Shown: positions 8,798 through 17,615, counted from the first letter of the stretch. The stretch is DNA of 64,000 nucleotides from Bradyrhizobium sp. RD5-C2 (GCF_019972155.1 NZ_BOVL01000009.1:46060-110059); one strand, 5' to 3'. Notes: generated by a model not told the origin, from the letters alone. Made by a program: numbers and translations.

Positions 8798-9787
8798 TCA
8801 GGCGTTTGGCGACGGCTCGCTGGCCACCGCCACCAATTGCGAGCGGCGCATGCGCTCGCGGTGCGCGGTGTAGAGGCCCGAGGCGACGATGAAGCCGGCG
8901 CCGAGGATGGTCCAGCGGTCGGGCACTTCGCCGAAGATCAGGAAGCCGAGGATGCTGACCCAGAGCAGCTGCGTGTAGGAGAAGGGCGCCAGCACCGAGG
9001 CATCGCCGTAGCGGAACGCAAGCACCACGATCCACTGTCCGACGGTGGACGCAACGCCGATCAGGATGCCGAACATGATGTCGTGCCAGCTCGGCGTAAC
9101 CCAGACGAACGGCACCAGCGCGCTGACGATGGCGACGCCGACGATCGACGAATAGGTCATCACGGTGATCGGACGTTCGCTGCCGCTCATCATGCGAGTC
9201 AGGATCAGCGTGCCGGCCCAGGCCAGCGCCGAGACGATCGGAAAGACCGCCGCGGGATGGAAGGCGCTGGTGCCCGGCCGCAGGATGATAAACACACCAG
9301 CGAGGCCGACCGCGGTTGCGATCCAGCGGCGCATGCCGACCTTCTCACCGAGGAAAGCGATCGACAGTGCGGTGACGAACAGCGGCGAGACGAAGCTGGT
9401 GGCTGAGGCCTCGGCGATCGGCAGGAAGCCGAGCCCCGTGATGAAGATCAGGGACGAGCCGAGCAGCGCGGCGCCGCGCAGTACATGCAGGCCGGGACGG
9501 CTGCTGCGCAACGCGAACAGCGGCGTGCCCGGCAGCATCGCCGGCGTCATGATCAGCGCGAACACCAGGAAGCGGATCCAGGCGATCTCGATCGAGGGCA
9601 GCGAGGACGACAGATATTTCGCGGTGACGTCGGAGGTGCCCAAAAACACCGTCGACAGCAGAATCAGCGCAATGCCCTTGAACGGCCGGTCGGTGCGGGC
9701 CGGCGCCTTGCGTGCAACGGATGTTTTCGCGGGCAATGCAAGGGGAACGCTGTCCAGCCTGGCGGCTACGGCGGGGGGCGGTGTCAC
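8798..9787 (-). CDS. DMT-superfamily transporter (EamA domains)
   Basis: An inner-membrane protein with about ten hydrophobic segments in two EamA repeats; the first begins near KGIALILLSTVFLGTSDVTA. EamA proteins export metabolites or amino acids; the substrate cannot be read from sequence. The start is uncertain. A GTG at 9787 (reading MTPPPAVAAR) is used here, and a TTG at 9856 would add 23 residues. Neither has a strong ribosome site. It stands alone between the autotransporter and an aldo/keto reductase. Confidence 0.85.
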   Translation of the reverse strand: MTPPPAVAARLDSVPLALPAKTSVARKAPARTDRPFKGIALILLSTVFLGTSDVTAKYLSSSLPSIEIAWIRFLVFALIMTPAMLPGTPLFALRSSRPGLHVLRGAALLGSSLIFITGLGFLPIAEASATSFVSPLFVTALSIAFLGEKVGMRRWIATAVGLAGVFIILRPGTSAFHPAAVFPIVSALAWAGTLILTRMMSGSERPITVMTYSSIVGVAIVSALVPFVWVTPSWHDIMFGILIGVASTVGQWIVVLAFRYGDASVLAPFSYTQLLWVSILGFLIFGEVPDRWTILGAGFIVASGLYTAHRERMRRSQLVAVASEPSPNA

Positions 9788-9981
9788 GGCAATCTCGAAG
9801 GCGAAATAAGGGTAATCTGCTATTCGTACAGAACGCCAATTCCGCCGCAAGAACAATGCCCGAAAACGGGACTCCGATATGCAGCAGCGCGCGCGACCGC
9901 CCGCCGCAGCCTGTGCGCGGCCGCAACTGCAACAGTTTGTTAAGAACTGTGTGGTGCGGAGCTTCCAGTGAATCCCGCGAA

Positions 9982-10821
9982 TTACAGCATCGGCAGCGAG
10001 CGCGGCTTCGGCCCGCGCGGGAACGCCGCGTCGAGCGCGACGATCTCGTCGCTGGTGAGCTTGAGCGCTCCCGCTGCGGCATTCTCCGCCGCGTGGTCCG
10101 CATTCGACGCCTTCGGAATCGCGAGCACCGACGGCAGCCGCGTGAGAAAGCTCAGCGCGACCCGGCGCGGCGTCGCCTGGTGCGCCTGCGCGATCGATTG
10201 CAGTACCGCGCCTGATTTGCTCGATAGCGCGGGAAAATCATTGTGGCCGAACGGCGAGTAGGCGACCACGGCCACGCCATGCTGCTCGCACCACGGGATC
10301 ACGGCGTGCTCGATGGCGCGCTCGCGCAGATGGTAGAGCACCTGGTTGCAGGCGATCTTGCCCTCACCCGCGACATCGAGCAGTTCATCGAGATCGTCTG
10401 CGTCGAAATTGCTGACGCCCCAAAAGCGGATCTTGCCGGCCGCGATCAATTCGTCGAACGCCGCGACCGTCTCGGCGAGCGGATAAGTTCCGCGCCAGTG
10501 CAGCAGATAGCAATCGAGGCGATCGGTCTTCAGCCGCTTCAGCGAGCGCTCGCAGGCGATGATGGTGCCGCGACGCGAGGCGTTGCTCGGCAGCACCTTC
10601 GAGACCAGGAACAGCTCGTCGCGGCGTCCGGTGATCGCATCCGCGATCACGAGCTCGGCGTCGCCATACATCTCCGCCGTGTCGATATGCGTCATGCCGG
10701 CGTCGATGCCGCGCTTCAGCGCAGCGATCGCCGCCTTGCGGTCACCGCGATCGAGATACCAGGTGCCCTGCCCGATCACCGAGACCTGCGGGCCGTTGTT
10801 GCCGAATTTTCTTGTCTGCAC
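9982..10821 (-). CDS. Aldo/keto reductase
   Basis: A 279-residue TIM-barrel NADPH oxidoreductase. The catalytic Asp and Tyr are in HIDTAEMYGD, the Lys in LVSKVLPSNA, and the His in CYLLHWRG. The C-terminal nicotinamide-phosphate region reads VLAIPKASNADH. This subgroup resembles the short bacterial AKRs related to 2,5-diketo-gluconate and methylglyoxal reductases. The start is a GTG (MQTRKFGNN). It appears monocistronic. Physiological substrate unknown. Confidence 0.9.
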   Translation of the reverse strand: MQTRKFGNNGPQVSVIGQGTWYLDRGDRKAAIAALKRGIDAGMTHIDTAEMYGDAELVIADAITGRRDELFLVSKVLPSNASRRGTIIACERSLKRLKTDRLDCYLLHWRGTYPLAETVAAFDELIAAGKIRFWGVSNFDADDLDELLDVAGEGKIACNQVLYHLRERAIEHAVIPWCEQHGVAVVAYSPFGHNDFPALSSKSGAVLQSIAQAHQATPRRVALSFLTRLPSVLAIPKASNADHAAENAAAGALKLTSDEIVALDAAFPRGPKPRSLPML

Positions 10822-10886
10822 GATCGCCTCGTTCTAGCTCGCCCCACGCCGAACGATAGTGCAAACGAGTGACAATGTCTCTTCAT

Positions 10887-11009
10887 CGTCGTCCCGGCGA
10901 AGGCCGGGACCCATTACCACAAAAGTCAGTTGTGAAGGTTGCTGCGGCCCCAGCGTGGTCCAACAACGTAGATTTGGGATTATGGGTCCCGGCCTTCGCC
11001 GGGACGACG
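10887..11009. repeat. 123-bp dispersed repeat with 27-bp perfect terminal inverted repeats
   Basis: The ends, 10887-10913 and 10983-11009, are exact reverse complements over 27 nt. Each contains the palindromic core CCCGGCGAAGGCCGGG; the centre is 69 nt without an ORF. It looks like a MITE-like or REP-type element. From memory, elements starting CGTCGTCCCGGCGAAGGCC are very common in Bradyrhizobium and related alphaproteobacteria. It lies between the aldo/keto reductase start and the aldehyde dehydrogenase stop. Confidence 0.85.
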
Positions 11010-11089
11010 GCGAATATGTTGCGCGCTCTCACCAATCCCAACGGCGCGGATCCTCCGATCCGCGCCCTTGTTGCTCGCGTTACGCGCGG

Positions 11090-12574
11090 TCACACGTTGA
11101 GATTCATCCACACCGCCTTCGGCTCGGTGAAATTGTCGAGCGCGGCGGTGCCGTGCTCGCGGCCGAGGCCGGAGTCGCGTTCGCCGCCCCACGGCAACCG
11201 CACGTCGGTGTAGCCATAGGTGTTGATCCACACCGTGCCGGCGCGGGCCTTCTTGGCGAAGCGCTGCACGCGGCCCATATCGGCGCTCCAGACGCCGGCA
11301 GCGAGGCTGTAGGCGGTGCCGTTGGCGATGCGCAGCGCATCGGCCTCGTCCTTGAACTTGATCACGCTGACGACGGGACCGAAAATCTCCTCCTGCGAGA
11401 TGCGCATCTCATGCGCGACATTGGCGAACACCGCGGGGCTGATGAAATAGCCACGATCGCCGACGCGTTCGCCGCCGGTGGCGAGCTGCGCGCCCTCGTT
11501 CTTGCCGATCTCGACATAATCGAGGATCGAGCGCATCTGCTTCTCGGAGATGACAGGCCCAAGCACGGTGGCGCGGTCGGCGGGATCGCCGATGCGCAAG
11601 GCTTCGGCACGAGCGACCAGCCGTTCGACCACCTCGTCATAGGCGTTCTCCTGCACCAGCACGCGCGAGCCGGCCGAGCAGACCTGTCCAGCATTGAAGA
11701 AGATGCCGGCGGCAGCAGCCTTGGCGGCGGCCTCGAGATTGGCGTCGTCGAAGATCACATTGGCGGACTTGCCGCCGAGCTCAAGCGAGACCCGTTTGAA
11801 GTTGCCGGCGGCGCCCTTCATGATGCCGCGGCCGACGCCGGGCGAGCCGGTGAACGTCACCTTGTCGACATCGGGATGATTGACCAGCGCATCGCCGACG
11901 ACGCGGCCGGGGCCGGTCACGATGTTGAGCACGCCCTTCGGCAGCCCCGCTTCGAGCGCAAGCTCGCCGATCCGCAGCGCCGACAGCGAGGTCAGCTCGG
12001 CCGGCTTCATCACCACCGTGCAGCCGCAAGCCAGTGCCGGCGCGAGCTTCCACATGCCGATCATCAGCGGGAAATTCCACGGCACGATCGCGGCGACCAC
12101 GCCGACCGGCTCGCGCACGGTGTAGGTCAGCGCATCGTCGCGCGTCGAGACCACATCGCCGCTGATCTTGTCGGCCCAGCCGGCGTAATAGGTCAGCGTA
12201 TCAATGGCGGCGGGAAAATCCTGGCGCAGTACCCCCGCGATCGGCTTGCCGGCATCGAGGCTTTCCAGCGCTGCGATCTCATCGGCATGCTGCTTGAGCA
12301 GCTCGGCCCATTTCAAGAGGATATGGCCGCGCTCGGCGGCGCGCATGGTGCGCCACGGACCTTCGAAGGCGCGGCGTGCAGCGGCGACCGCGCGGTCGAC
12401 ATCCGCCTCATTGCCTTCGGCGACGACAGCGATCACCTGCTCGGTGGCGGGATTGAGGGACTTGAAGGTCTTTCCTGACAGCGAGCGGACGCGGGCGCCA
12501 TCGATCAGCAGCAATTCGTCCCGAACGGTCGGAGCGTGGGCGTCGCGTTCATAGTCATATGCAACTGACATCAT
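11090..12574 (-). CDS. NAD(P)-dependent aldehyde dehydrogenase
   Basis: A 494-residue ALDH, full family length. Visible motifs are PWNFPLMIG (substrate channel and cofactor), FTGSPGVGR (nucleotide binding), the general base Glu in LELGGKSANV, and the catalytic Cys in GQVCSAGSR. The closing EEIFGPVVSV motif is present. It oxidises an aldehyde to the carboxylic acid in the cytoplasm. The start ATG follows AGGAGGAAAT. It is divergently transcribed from a ModE-like regulator across about 100 bp, so that regulator probably controls it. Substrate unknown. Confidence 0.93.
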   Translation of the reverse strand: MMSVAYDYERDAHAPTVRDELLLIDGARVRSLSGKTFKSLNPATEQVIAVVAEGNEADVDRAVAAARRAFEGPWRTMRAAERGHILLKWAELLKQHADEIAALESLDAGKPIAGVLRQDFPAAIDTLTYYAGWADKISGDVVSTRDDALTYTVREPVGVVAAIVPWNFPLMIGMWKLAPALACGCTVVMKPAELTSLSALRIGELALEAGLPKGVLNIVTGPGRVVGDALVNHPDVDKVTFTGSPGVGRGIMKGAAGNFKRVSLELGGKSANVIFDDANLEAAAKAAAAGIFFNAGQVCSAGSRVLVQENAYDEVVERLVARAEALRIGDPADRATVLGPVISEKQMRSILDYVEIGKNEGAQLATGGERVGDRGYFISPAVFANVAHEMRISQEEIFGPVVSVIKFKDEADALRIANGTAYSLAAGVWSADMGRVQRFAKKARAGTVWINTYGYTDVRLPWGGERDSGLGREHGTAALDNFTEPKAVWMNLNV

Positions 12575-12644
12575 ATTTCCTCCTGGTGTTGTGACTCAAC
12601 GTAGGAGGCTTTGATCCTCAGTAAATATGATATCTTGTGCCTAT

Positions 12645-12654
12645 TGGTATACCA
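12645..12654. promoter_or_regulatory. Candidate operator palindrome TGGTATACCA
   Basis: A perfect 10-bp palindrome in the 102-bp divergent region between the aldehyde dehydrogenase and the ModE-like regulator, 23 nt before the regulator ATG. The surrounding sequence is A+T-rich (AATATGATATC, AGGATATG), as expected for promoter DNA. Autoregulation by the divergent regulator is a reasonable inference. Confidence 0.35.
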
Positions 12655-12676
12655 GGATATGAAGTCCACTTCATAA

Positions 12677-13774
12677 ATGGTGACCACGATGCTGCAGATC
12701 GAGATCGAGACCGTCTGGCGCTTTCGGAAAGAGAACTCACCGCAGACCGCGGTCGTGATGCTCGGCATCCTCAACGAGATCAGGAAGACCGGGAAGATCA
12801 CCAGCGCCGCCAGCGATGCGCAGCTGTCCTATCGCCATGTCTGGAATCTGATCGAGCAATGGTCCGGCTTCTTCGGCGTGCCGCTGGTAGAGACCCAGCG
12901 CGGCAAGGGCTCGAAGCTGACACCGTTCGGCGAGAGGCTGGTGTGGGCCGGCGAGCGCATGCAGGCGCGGCTCGGGTTGCAGCTCGAGAACCTCGCGCAG
13001 GAACTGGTCACCGAGATCAAGCCGTTCCTCGAGCAGCGGCCGCAGGTCATCCGCGTCCATGCCAGCCACGGCTTTGCCGTGTCCAAGCTGCGCGAATTCC
13101 TCGATCGCGAAGGCGGCGTGGGCGTCGATCTCCGCTACGTCAGCAACCAGAACTCGCTGGTCTCGCTGGCGCAGGGCGCCTGCGATCTTTCCGGCGTGCA
13201 TCTGCCGCACGGCGAACTCCGCGCGCGGGGCATCAAAGCCTGCCGGGAATGGCTCGACCCGCGCGAGGACCGTGTGATCAATTTCGTCACGCGCGAGATG
13301 GGCCTGATGGTCAAGCGCGGCAACCCGCTGAAGATCACGTCGCTGAAGGACCTGGTCGAGCGCAAGGCCCGCTTCGTCAACCGCGACCATGATTCCGGCA
13401 CAAGGCTGCTGTTCGATCAATTGCTGACGCTGCACAAGATCCCGCAAAGCCGGATTAACGGCGCCCAGCACATGGAGTTCACTCATGCCGCGGTCGCGGC
13501 CTATGTCGCAAGCGGCATGGCGGATGCGAGTTTTGGCGTCGAGGCCGCCGCACGGCAGTTCGGCCTCGATTTCATTCGCCTGCTCACGGAAGATTACTTC
13601 TTCGTCTGCAAGCGCGCATTCCTCGAGACCGAGCCGATGCAGCGGGTGCTCGACATCATGAAGAGCAGCGAATTTCACAAGGCCGTGGGCGCACTGCCCG
13701 GCTATGTCGCCTCGAATACCGGCGCCGTCAGCGGCGTGAAGGATTTTCTCGAGAAGATGCATTCCGACCGCTGA
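12677..13774 (+). CDS. ModE-like winged-helix regulator with periplasmic-binding-protein-like effector domain
   Basis: A 365-residue one-component regulator. Residues ~10-105 form a ModE/LysR-type winged helix (LNEIRKTGKITSAASDAQLS, then FFGVPLVETQRGKGSKLTPF). Residues ~130-350 resemble a type II substrate-binding domain (HASHGFAVSKL, AHKIPQ-like hinge, FTHAAVAAYVASGMADASFG). Proteins of this build sense small molecules through the PBP-like half; some members relate to molybdate or tungstate control. The effector here is unknown. It is divergent from the aldehyde dehydrogenase. A second in-frame ATG at 12689 is an alternative start. Confidence 0.82.
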   Translation: MVTTMLQIEIETVWRFRKENSPQTAVVMLGILNEIRKTGKITSAASDAQLSYRHVWNLIEQWSGFFGVPLVETQRGKGSKLTPFGERLVWAGERMQARLGLQLENLAQELVTEIKPFLEQRPQVIRVHASHGFAVSKLREFLDREGGVGVDLRYVSNQNSLVSLAQGACDLSGVHLPHGELRARGIKACREWLDPREDRVINFVTREMGLMVKRGNPLKITSLKDLVERKARFVNRDHDSGTRLLFDQLLTLHKIPQSRINGAQHMEFTHAAVAAYVASGMADASFGVEAAARQFGLDFIRLLTEDYFFVCKRAFLETEPMQRVLDIMKSSEFHKAVGALPGYVASNTGAVSGVKDFLEKMHSDR

Positions 13775-13816
13775 TCAGCCCTGTGCCGTGGCGGCTGGAC
13801 TCGTCGCGATCCGCCG

Positions 13817-13840
13817 CGCTATATTTGATATTATATAGCG
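13817..13840. promoter_or_regulatory. Candidate operator or promoter palindrome upstream of the amidotransferase
   Basis: CGCTATAT and ATATAGCG form perfect 8-bp arms around TTGATATT, ending 19 nt before the amidotransferase ATG. The very A+T-rich centre could also supply a -10 region. A short intergenic palindrome in this position usually marks a dimeric repressor site; no cognate regulator is identified. Confidence 0.4.
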
Positions 13841-13859
13841 AAAAGACTGGACGTTGCCG

Positions 13860-14597
13860 ATGCGACCACCCCGCTCCGCCATTGCCATCCGCCATGTGGC
13901 GTTCGAGGATCTCGGGCTGCTGGCCCCGATCATGGAGCGTGCCGGCTGGAGCGTGTCGTTCTGCGACGCGCCGGTCGACGACCTCTCCGATCGCGCGATT
14001 CGCGACGCGGACCTCCTGATCGTGCTGGGCGGGCCGATCGGGGTCTATGAGACCGACATTTATCCGTTCCTCTCGACCGAGCTTGCACTGCTGGAGCACC
14101 GGTTGCGCCGCGGACTGCCGACGCTCGGCATCTGCCTCGGCGCGCAACTGATGGCGCAGGCGCTGGGCGGCCGCGTGTTCCCGGGTAAGGTGAAGGAAAT
14201 CGGCTGGGGCCAGATCGACCTGACGGCTGACGGCAAATCATCCTGCCTGCGCAACCTGCAGAGCAAAGTGCTGCATTGGCACGGCGACACCTTCGACCTG
14301 CCCAAGGATGCCGTGCGGCTGGCCTCGAACGGCAACTACGAGAACCAGGCCTTCGCCTGGGGCCGCAACACACTCGCGCTGCAATTCCATCTCGAGGCCG
14401 ATCCGCGGCAGCTCGAGGAATGGTATGTCGGCCACGCCGTCGAGCTGTCGGCGGCGAAAATCTCGGTTCCAGAGCTGCGCGCGACGACGCAAGCGCTGGC
14501 AAGGCCGATTGCCGTGCAAGCCGAGCAGGTGTTCGGCGACTGGCTCCTGTCCATCGCGCCAAGCGACGGCGTGCTTCGTTCCAGCGCAGGTGCCTGA
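13860..14597 (+). CDS. Class I glutamine amidotransferase-like protein
   Basis: A 245-residue stand-alone GATase domain related to the N-terminal domain of GMP synthase. The nucleophile Cys is in GICLGAQLMA and the His-Glu pair in LQFHLEAD, so the catalytic triad is complete. It would release ammonia from glutamine, or act as a related gamma-glutamyl hydrolase. No synthetase partner is adjacent. A TTG six bases upstream is a possible start, but the ATG at 13860 is preferred. Confidence 0.85.
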   Translation: MRPPRSAIAIRHVAFEDLGLLAPIMERAGWSVSFCDAPVDDLSDRAIRDADLLIVLGGPIGVYETDIYPFLSTELALLEHRLRRGLPTLGICLGAQLMAQALGGRVFPGKVKEIGWGQIDLTADGKSSCLRNLQSKVLHWHGDTFDLPKDAVRLASNGNYENQAFAWGRNTLALQFHLEADPRQLEEWYVGHAVELSAAKISVPELRATTQALARPIAVQAEQVFGDWLLSIAPSDGVLRSSAGA

Positions 14598-14631
14598 ACA
14601 GGCGCAAGCTTTGCCGCTGTGGCGATCGCAA

Positions 14632-15087
14632 TCAGGAGCTTGCCCCCGATCGCGCGCCCGCACTGACGGCATAGCTGCCGGACCCGTAGACCGCGATCAT
14701 CGCGAGTGCGCCGAGCAGGCCGAGATTCTTCAGAAAGTTGATGGTCTGGGTCATGACCTGCGCCTCCGGTGCCGCCCAGAAATTGTGAAACATCAGCGTC
14801 GCGGCGATCGTGAACAGGAACAGGATGATGGCGGCGGGACGCGCGAATAGGCCGAGCACGAGCGCGACACCACAGCCAAGCTCGACCGCGGTCGCACCGG
14901 CCGCAAGAACCGCACCGATGCCGTCGGCGCCGCCGAGGCGTCCGGCGGTGACGGAAAAGGCCATCAACTTGCCGATGCCGCTGTAGAGGAACAGCGGCGC
15001 GATCGCCAGCCGGGCAAACAGCAGCACCAGGGAATCGGGAAGTCGTGCTGCGCCGGCATTCGCGGCGGTATGGGTAGAACTTGACAT
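14632..15087 (-). CDS. DoxX family membrane protein
   Basis: A 151-residue inner-membrane protein with four hydrophobic segments. It has the DoxX signature near the start (LLFARLAIAPLFLYSGIGKL) and the GCGVALVLGLFARPAAIIL segment. The ATG at 15087 is chosen for its AAAGGA ribosome site; the longer reading frame adds an unrelated Arg-rich tail. It lies 25 nt after the aromatic-acid transporter stop and is likely co-transcribed with the transporter and gamma-resorcylate decarboxylase. DoxX proteins are linked to redox and thiol homeostasis; its role here is unknown. Confidence 0.85.
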   Translation of the reverse strand: MSSSTHTAANAGAARLPDSLVLLFARLAIAPLFLYSGIGKLMAFSVTAGRLGGADGIGAVLAAGATAVELGCGVALVLGLFARPAAIILFLFTIAATLMFHNFWAAPEAQVMTQTINFLKNLGLLGALAMIAVYGSGSYAVSAGARSGASS

Positions 15088-15112
15088 CAGAGGATTCCTT
15101 TCGTGTCGATCG

Positions 15113-16483
15113 TTACTCAGCCAGCGCCGTGTCGATGGCCGCGGGCCGGCTTGCGGCGGCCCATCCAAGCGAGCCGATCGCGAAAGCGCCGACGATCGCC
15201 GCACCGCCGATCACCCAGAACACGATGTCAGGACCACCGGTCACCTGCTGCAGCAACCCGATCACATAAGGCCCGAGGATCGCGCCGACCCGGCCAACCC
15301 CCAATTCCATGCCGACGCCGCTGGCACGCAGCAGGGTCTCGTATGAGCCCGCGGTGAAATTGTTGAGCACGTGCTGCGCGCCGATGATGCAGAAGCCGGC
15401 GATGGCGACGATCGCGAGATTGACACCGTGACCGCTGACGAACACCAGCGCCAGCACGGCAATGCCGCCGGTCAGCCACCATGTGGCGAGGTAGCGCGGC
15501 GTTAGCGACATCTTACGGTCGGCCAGCATCGCAAGCGTCAGCCCGCCGACGAACGACATCGCCTGCATCAGCGCGCCGAAGCCGAACGATGCGGCAAAGG
15601 TCTCGCCGCGCTTCTGCATCACGGTCGGGATCCAGCCGGTCAGGCCGAAGATCGCGAACAGGCTGAGGAACGCGGTGATCCAGATCGTCAGCGAGACGCG
15701 GCGGTAGCGCGGACTCAGCAGCGCTGCGATCGGGTTCGGCACGCTGCCGGCATCGCCGGAGACGAAGCTCGCACTGCGATAGACCGCGGCCCGTTCCGGG
15801 CGAAGCCGCGCCAGCAGCGCGCGCAACTCCTCGGTGCGGCGCCGCGCCGCCAGGAATTGCGGGCTTTCAGGCAGCACCGCGTGCGCGACCAAGGTCAGCG
15901 GGATCGATAGCGCGCCGAGGTAATAGAGGATCTGCCAGCCGTAATGCGGCGTCAGATAGACACCGACGAGCCCGGCACAGACGCCGCCGAGCGACCAGCC
16001 CAGCGTCACGCCCCATAATGAGAATGCGTTGCTGACACGGCGCGGCGCCAGTTCGTTGACGAAGGTCGTGCCCAGCGGCAACAGCACGCCGAGACCGAGA
16101 CCGGTCGCAAAGCGCAGCGCGCAGAAACTCCAGAAATCGCTGCCGATCGTTGCAGTCAGCAGCGTGAAGACGTTGACGATCCAGAGGCCCGCCAGCAGCG
16201 TGCCGCGCCGGCCGAGCCGGTCGGCGACCGTGCCGTGACCGACCGCCCCGAACAGGAATCCGACGAGGCCCGAACTCACCAGCAGTCCCGCCTGGCTCGG
16301 CGACAGTCCCCATGGCTTTGCCACATAGTGGATGACATAGGCCGGATTGAACGTGTCATAACCGTCGAACAGCGTGATGAGCGTGATCAGGATGCCGAGA
16401 AGGATGTGCAGCCGGCCGACGGCCGCACTAGACAACTCCTCATGCACGTCGATGTCAGGCGAAGTGCTCACGGTTTCCTCCAT
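15113..16483 (-). CDS. MFS transporter, aromatic acid:H+ symporter (AAHS) family
   Basis: A 456-residue 12-segment carrier. The MFS loop 2-3 motif reads GTVADRLGRRGTLLAG, and the early segment contains the FDGYDTFNPAYV-type sequence of AAHS carriers such as PcaK and BenK. It sits immediately downstream of gamma-resorcylate decarboxylase on the same strand (about 48 nt between genes). The likely cargo is therefore gamma-resorcylate or a related hydroxybenzoate. The 4-5 loop also has RFATGLGLGVLLPLGTTFVN. Confidence 0.88.
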   Translation of the reverse strand: MEETVSTSPDIDVHEELSSAAVGRLHILLGILITLITLFDGYDTFNPAYVIHYVAKPWGLSPSQAGLLVSSGLVGFLFGAVGHGTVADRLGRRGTLLAGLWIVNVFTLLTATIGSDFWSFCALRFATGLGLGVLLPLGTTFVNELAPRRVSNAFSLWGVTLGWSLGGVCAGLVGVYLTPHYGWQILYYLGALSIPLTLVAHAVLPESPQFLAARRRTEELRALLARLRPERAAVYRSASFVSGDAGSVPNPIAALLSPRYRRVSLTIWITAFLSLFAIFGLTGWIPTVMQKRGETFAASFGFGALMQAMSFVGGLTLAMLADRKMSLTPRYLATWWLTGGIAVLALVFVSGHGVNLAIVAIAGFCIIGAQHVLNNFTAGSYETLLRASGVGMELGVGRVGAILGPYVIGLLQQVTGGPDIVFWVIGGAAIVGAFAIGSLGWAAASRPAAIDTALAE

Positions 16484-16531
16484 TGCAACTGATGCTGCGC
16501 CCTGCTCTGCGGCAGGTTGAAATCACGCGTC

Positions 16532-17506
16532 TTAGAGCTTGAACAGGCTGCGGGCGTTGTCGCGGCCGATCTTGGTGCGGTCGCCTTCGGCGATGGTCGC
16601 GGTGTCGAACCACTCGGCGGCATGGTCGATGTTCTCGAACGGCCAGTCGGCCGAGAACAGGATGCGGTCGGCGCCGATCTCGAGCATCGCGTCGATTAGC
16701 GCCTGGGTGCGGAAATTGCCTGACGTCGTGATGTAGAAATTCTCCCGGAAGTAATCCGCGATCTTGCGTTTGGCCGGATAGACGTTCTGGGCGCGCATCC
16801 ACTTGTTGTGGTTGTCGACGCGCCACATCGAATACGGCAGGCCCTCGCCCATGTGGCCGAGGATGATCTGCAGCCGCGGATAGGCATCGAACAATCCCGA
16901 ACCCATCAGGCGCAGCGCGTGCACCGCGGTTTCCTGGCCGAACGCCCAGGTCGGCCCCATCAGCCATCGATGCCCCTCGTAGATCGCGGCGTCCTTCGCC
17001 AGCGGATTGCGCGGATGCAGGTAGAACGGAACGTCGAGACGCTCGACCTCGGACCAGAACGGCCAGAACTCTTTGCGGTCGTAATAGACAGCGCCGTCGT
17101 GGCCTTCGACCTCGCTGAAGCCGTTGACGAGGGCACCGCGGAATTTCAATGCGCTCACGCAGCGGTCGAGCTCGCGTGCGGCGGCTTCCGGGTCCTGCAT
17201 CGGCAGCGCGGCCAGGCCCTGGAAGCGCTGCGGCCGTCGCGCGACCTGCTCGGCCAGAAAGTCATTGGCGCGGCGCGACAGTTCGAGCGCGCGGTTGCGG
17301 TCGGGAATGGCCTGGATCGCCGGCGCGTTGAGCGACAGCAACATCAGTTCGATGCCGTGCGCATCCATCTCGGCAAGACGGCGGTCCTGGATGTCGAGCA
17401 GCCGGGCCTTGAGCTCGACCCAGTCGTCGGCAGGCGAGAAGCCTGCGCTGTCGCGAACCGTCTCCTCGATGGCGAAGTGCTCCTCCAGCGCGATCTTTCC
17501 CTGCAT
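16532..17506 (-). CDS. graF: Gamma-resorcylate (2,6-dihydroxybenzoate) decarboxylase
   Basis: A 324-residue amidohydrolase-superfamily enzyme that reversibly decarboxylates 2,6-dihydroxybenzoate to resorcinol without an organic cofactor. Glu8, His10, His164, His218 and Asp287 fall at exactly the numbers reported for the metal and active-site residues of the Rhizobium enzyme (motifs LEEHFAI, FYLHPRNP, ILGHMGEG, FSADWPFEN). The start MQGKIALEEH matches that protein and is preceded by GAAAGGA; an upstream in-frame ATG is disregarded. It is followed by a transporter and a DoxX gene and is divergent from a MarR regulator. A related salicylate or orsellinate decarboxylase activity is a less likely alternative. 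Confidence 0.93.
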   Translation of the reverse strand: MQGKIALEEHFAIEETVRDSAGFSPADDWVELKARLLDIQDRRLAEMDAHGIELMLLSLNAPAIQAIPDRNRALELSRRANDFLAEQVARRPQRFQGLAALPMQDPEAAARELDRCVSALKFRGALVNGFSEVEGHDGAVYYDRKEFWPFWSEVERLDVPFYLHPRNPLAKDAAIYEGHRWLMGPTWAFGQETAVHALRLMGSGLFDAYPRLQIILGHMGEGLPYSMWRVDNHNKWMRAQNVYPAKRKIADYFRENFYITTSGNFRTQALIDAMLEIGADRILFSADWPFENIDHAAEWFDTATIAEGDRTKIGRDNARSLFKL

Positions 17507-17586
17507 GGCGTCGTCCTTTCCGGCTCGTGCCTCGTTTCCGTGTTGACAGGACAAAACATCCGGTCCAAATATTTGTCAATGAGAAT

Positions 17587-17615
17587 GTTGCATATGCAAA
17601 TGATTGAAATGCAAC
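17587..17615. promoter_or_regulatory. Candidate MarR operator between graF and the MarR gene
   Basis: A perfect 12-bp palindrome TTGCATATGCAA (17588-17599) lies inside a wider inverted repeat GTTGCAT-N15-ATGCAAC (17587-17615). It sits in the divergent region 81 nt upstream of the graF ATG and 75 nt upstream of the preferred MarR ATG. Its size and symmetry suit a MarR dimer. If it is the operator, MarR starts at 17690 and not at the upstream in-frame ATGs, which lie in or next to this site. Confidence 0.55.

Noticed and set aside
10887..11009. A CRISPR array or insertion sequence
   Set aside because: There is a single inverted pair with no regularly spaced direct repeats, no cas genes and no transposase frame; it fits a short dispersed repeat.
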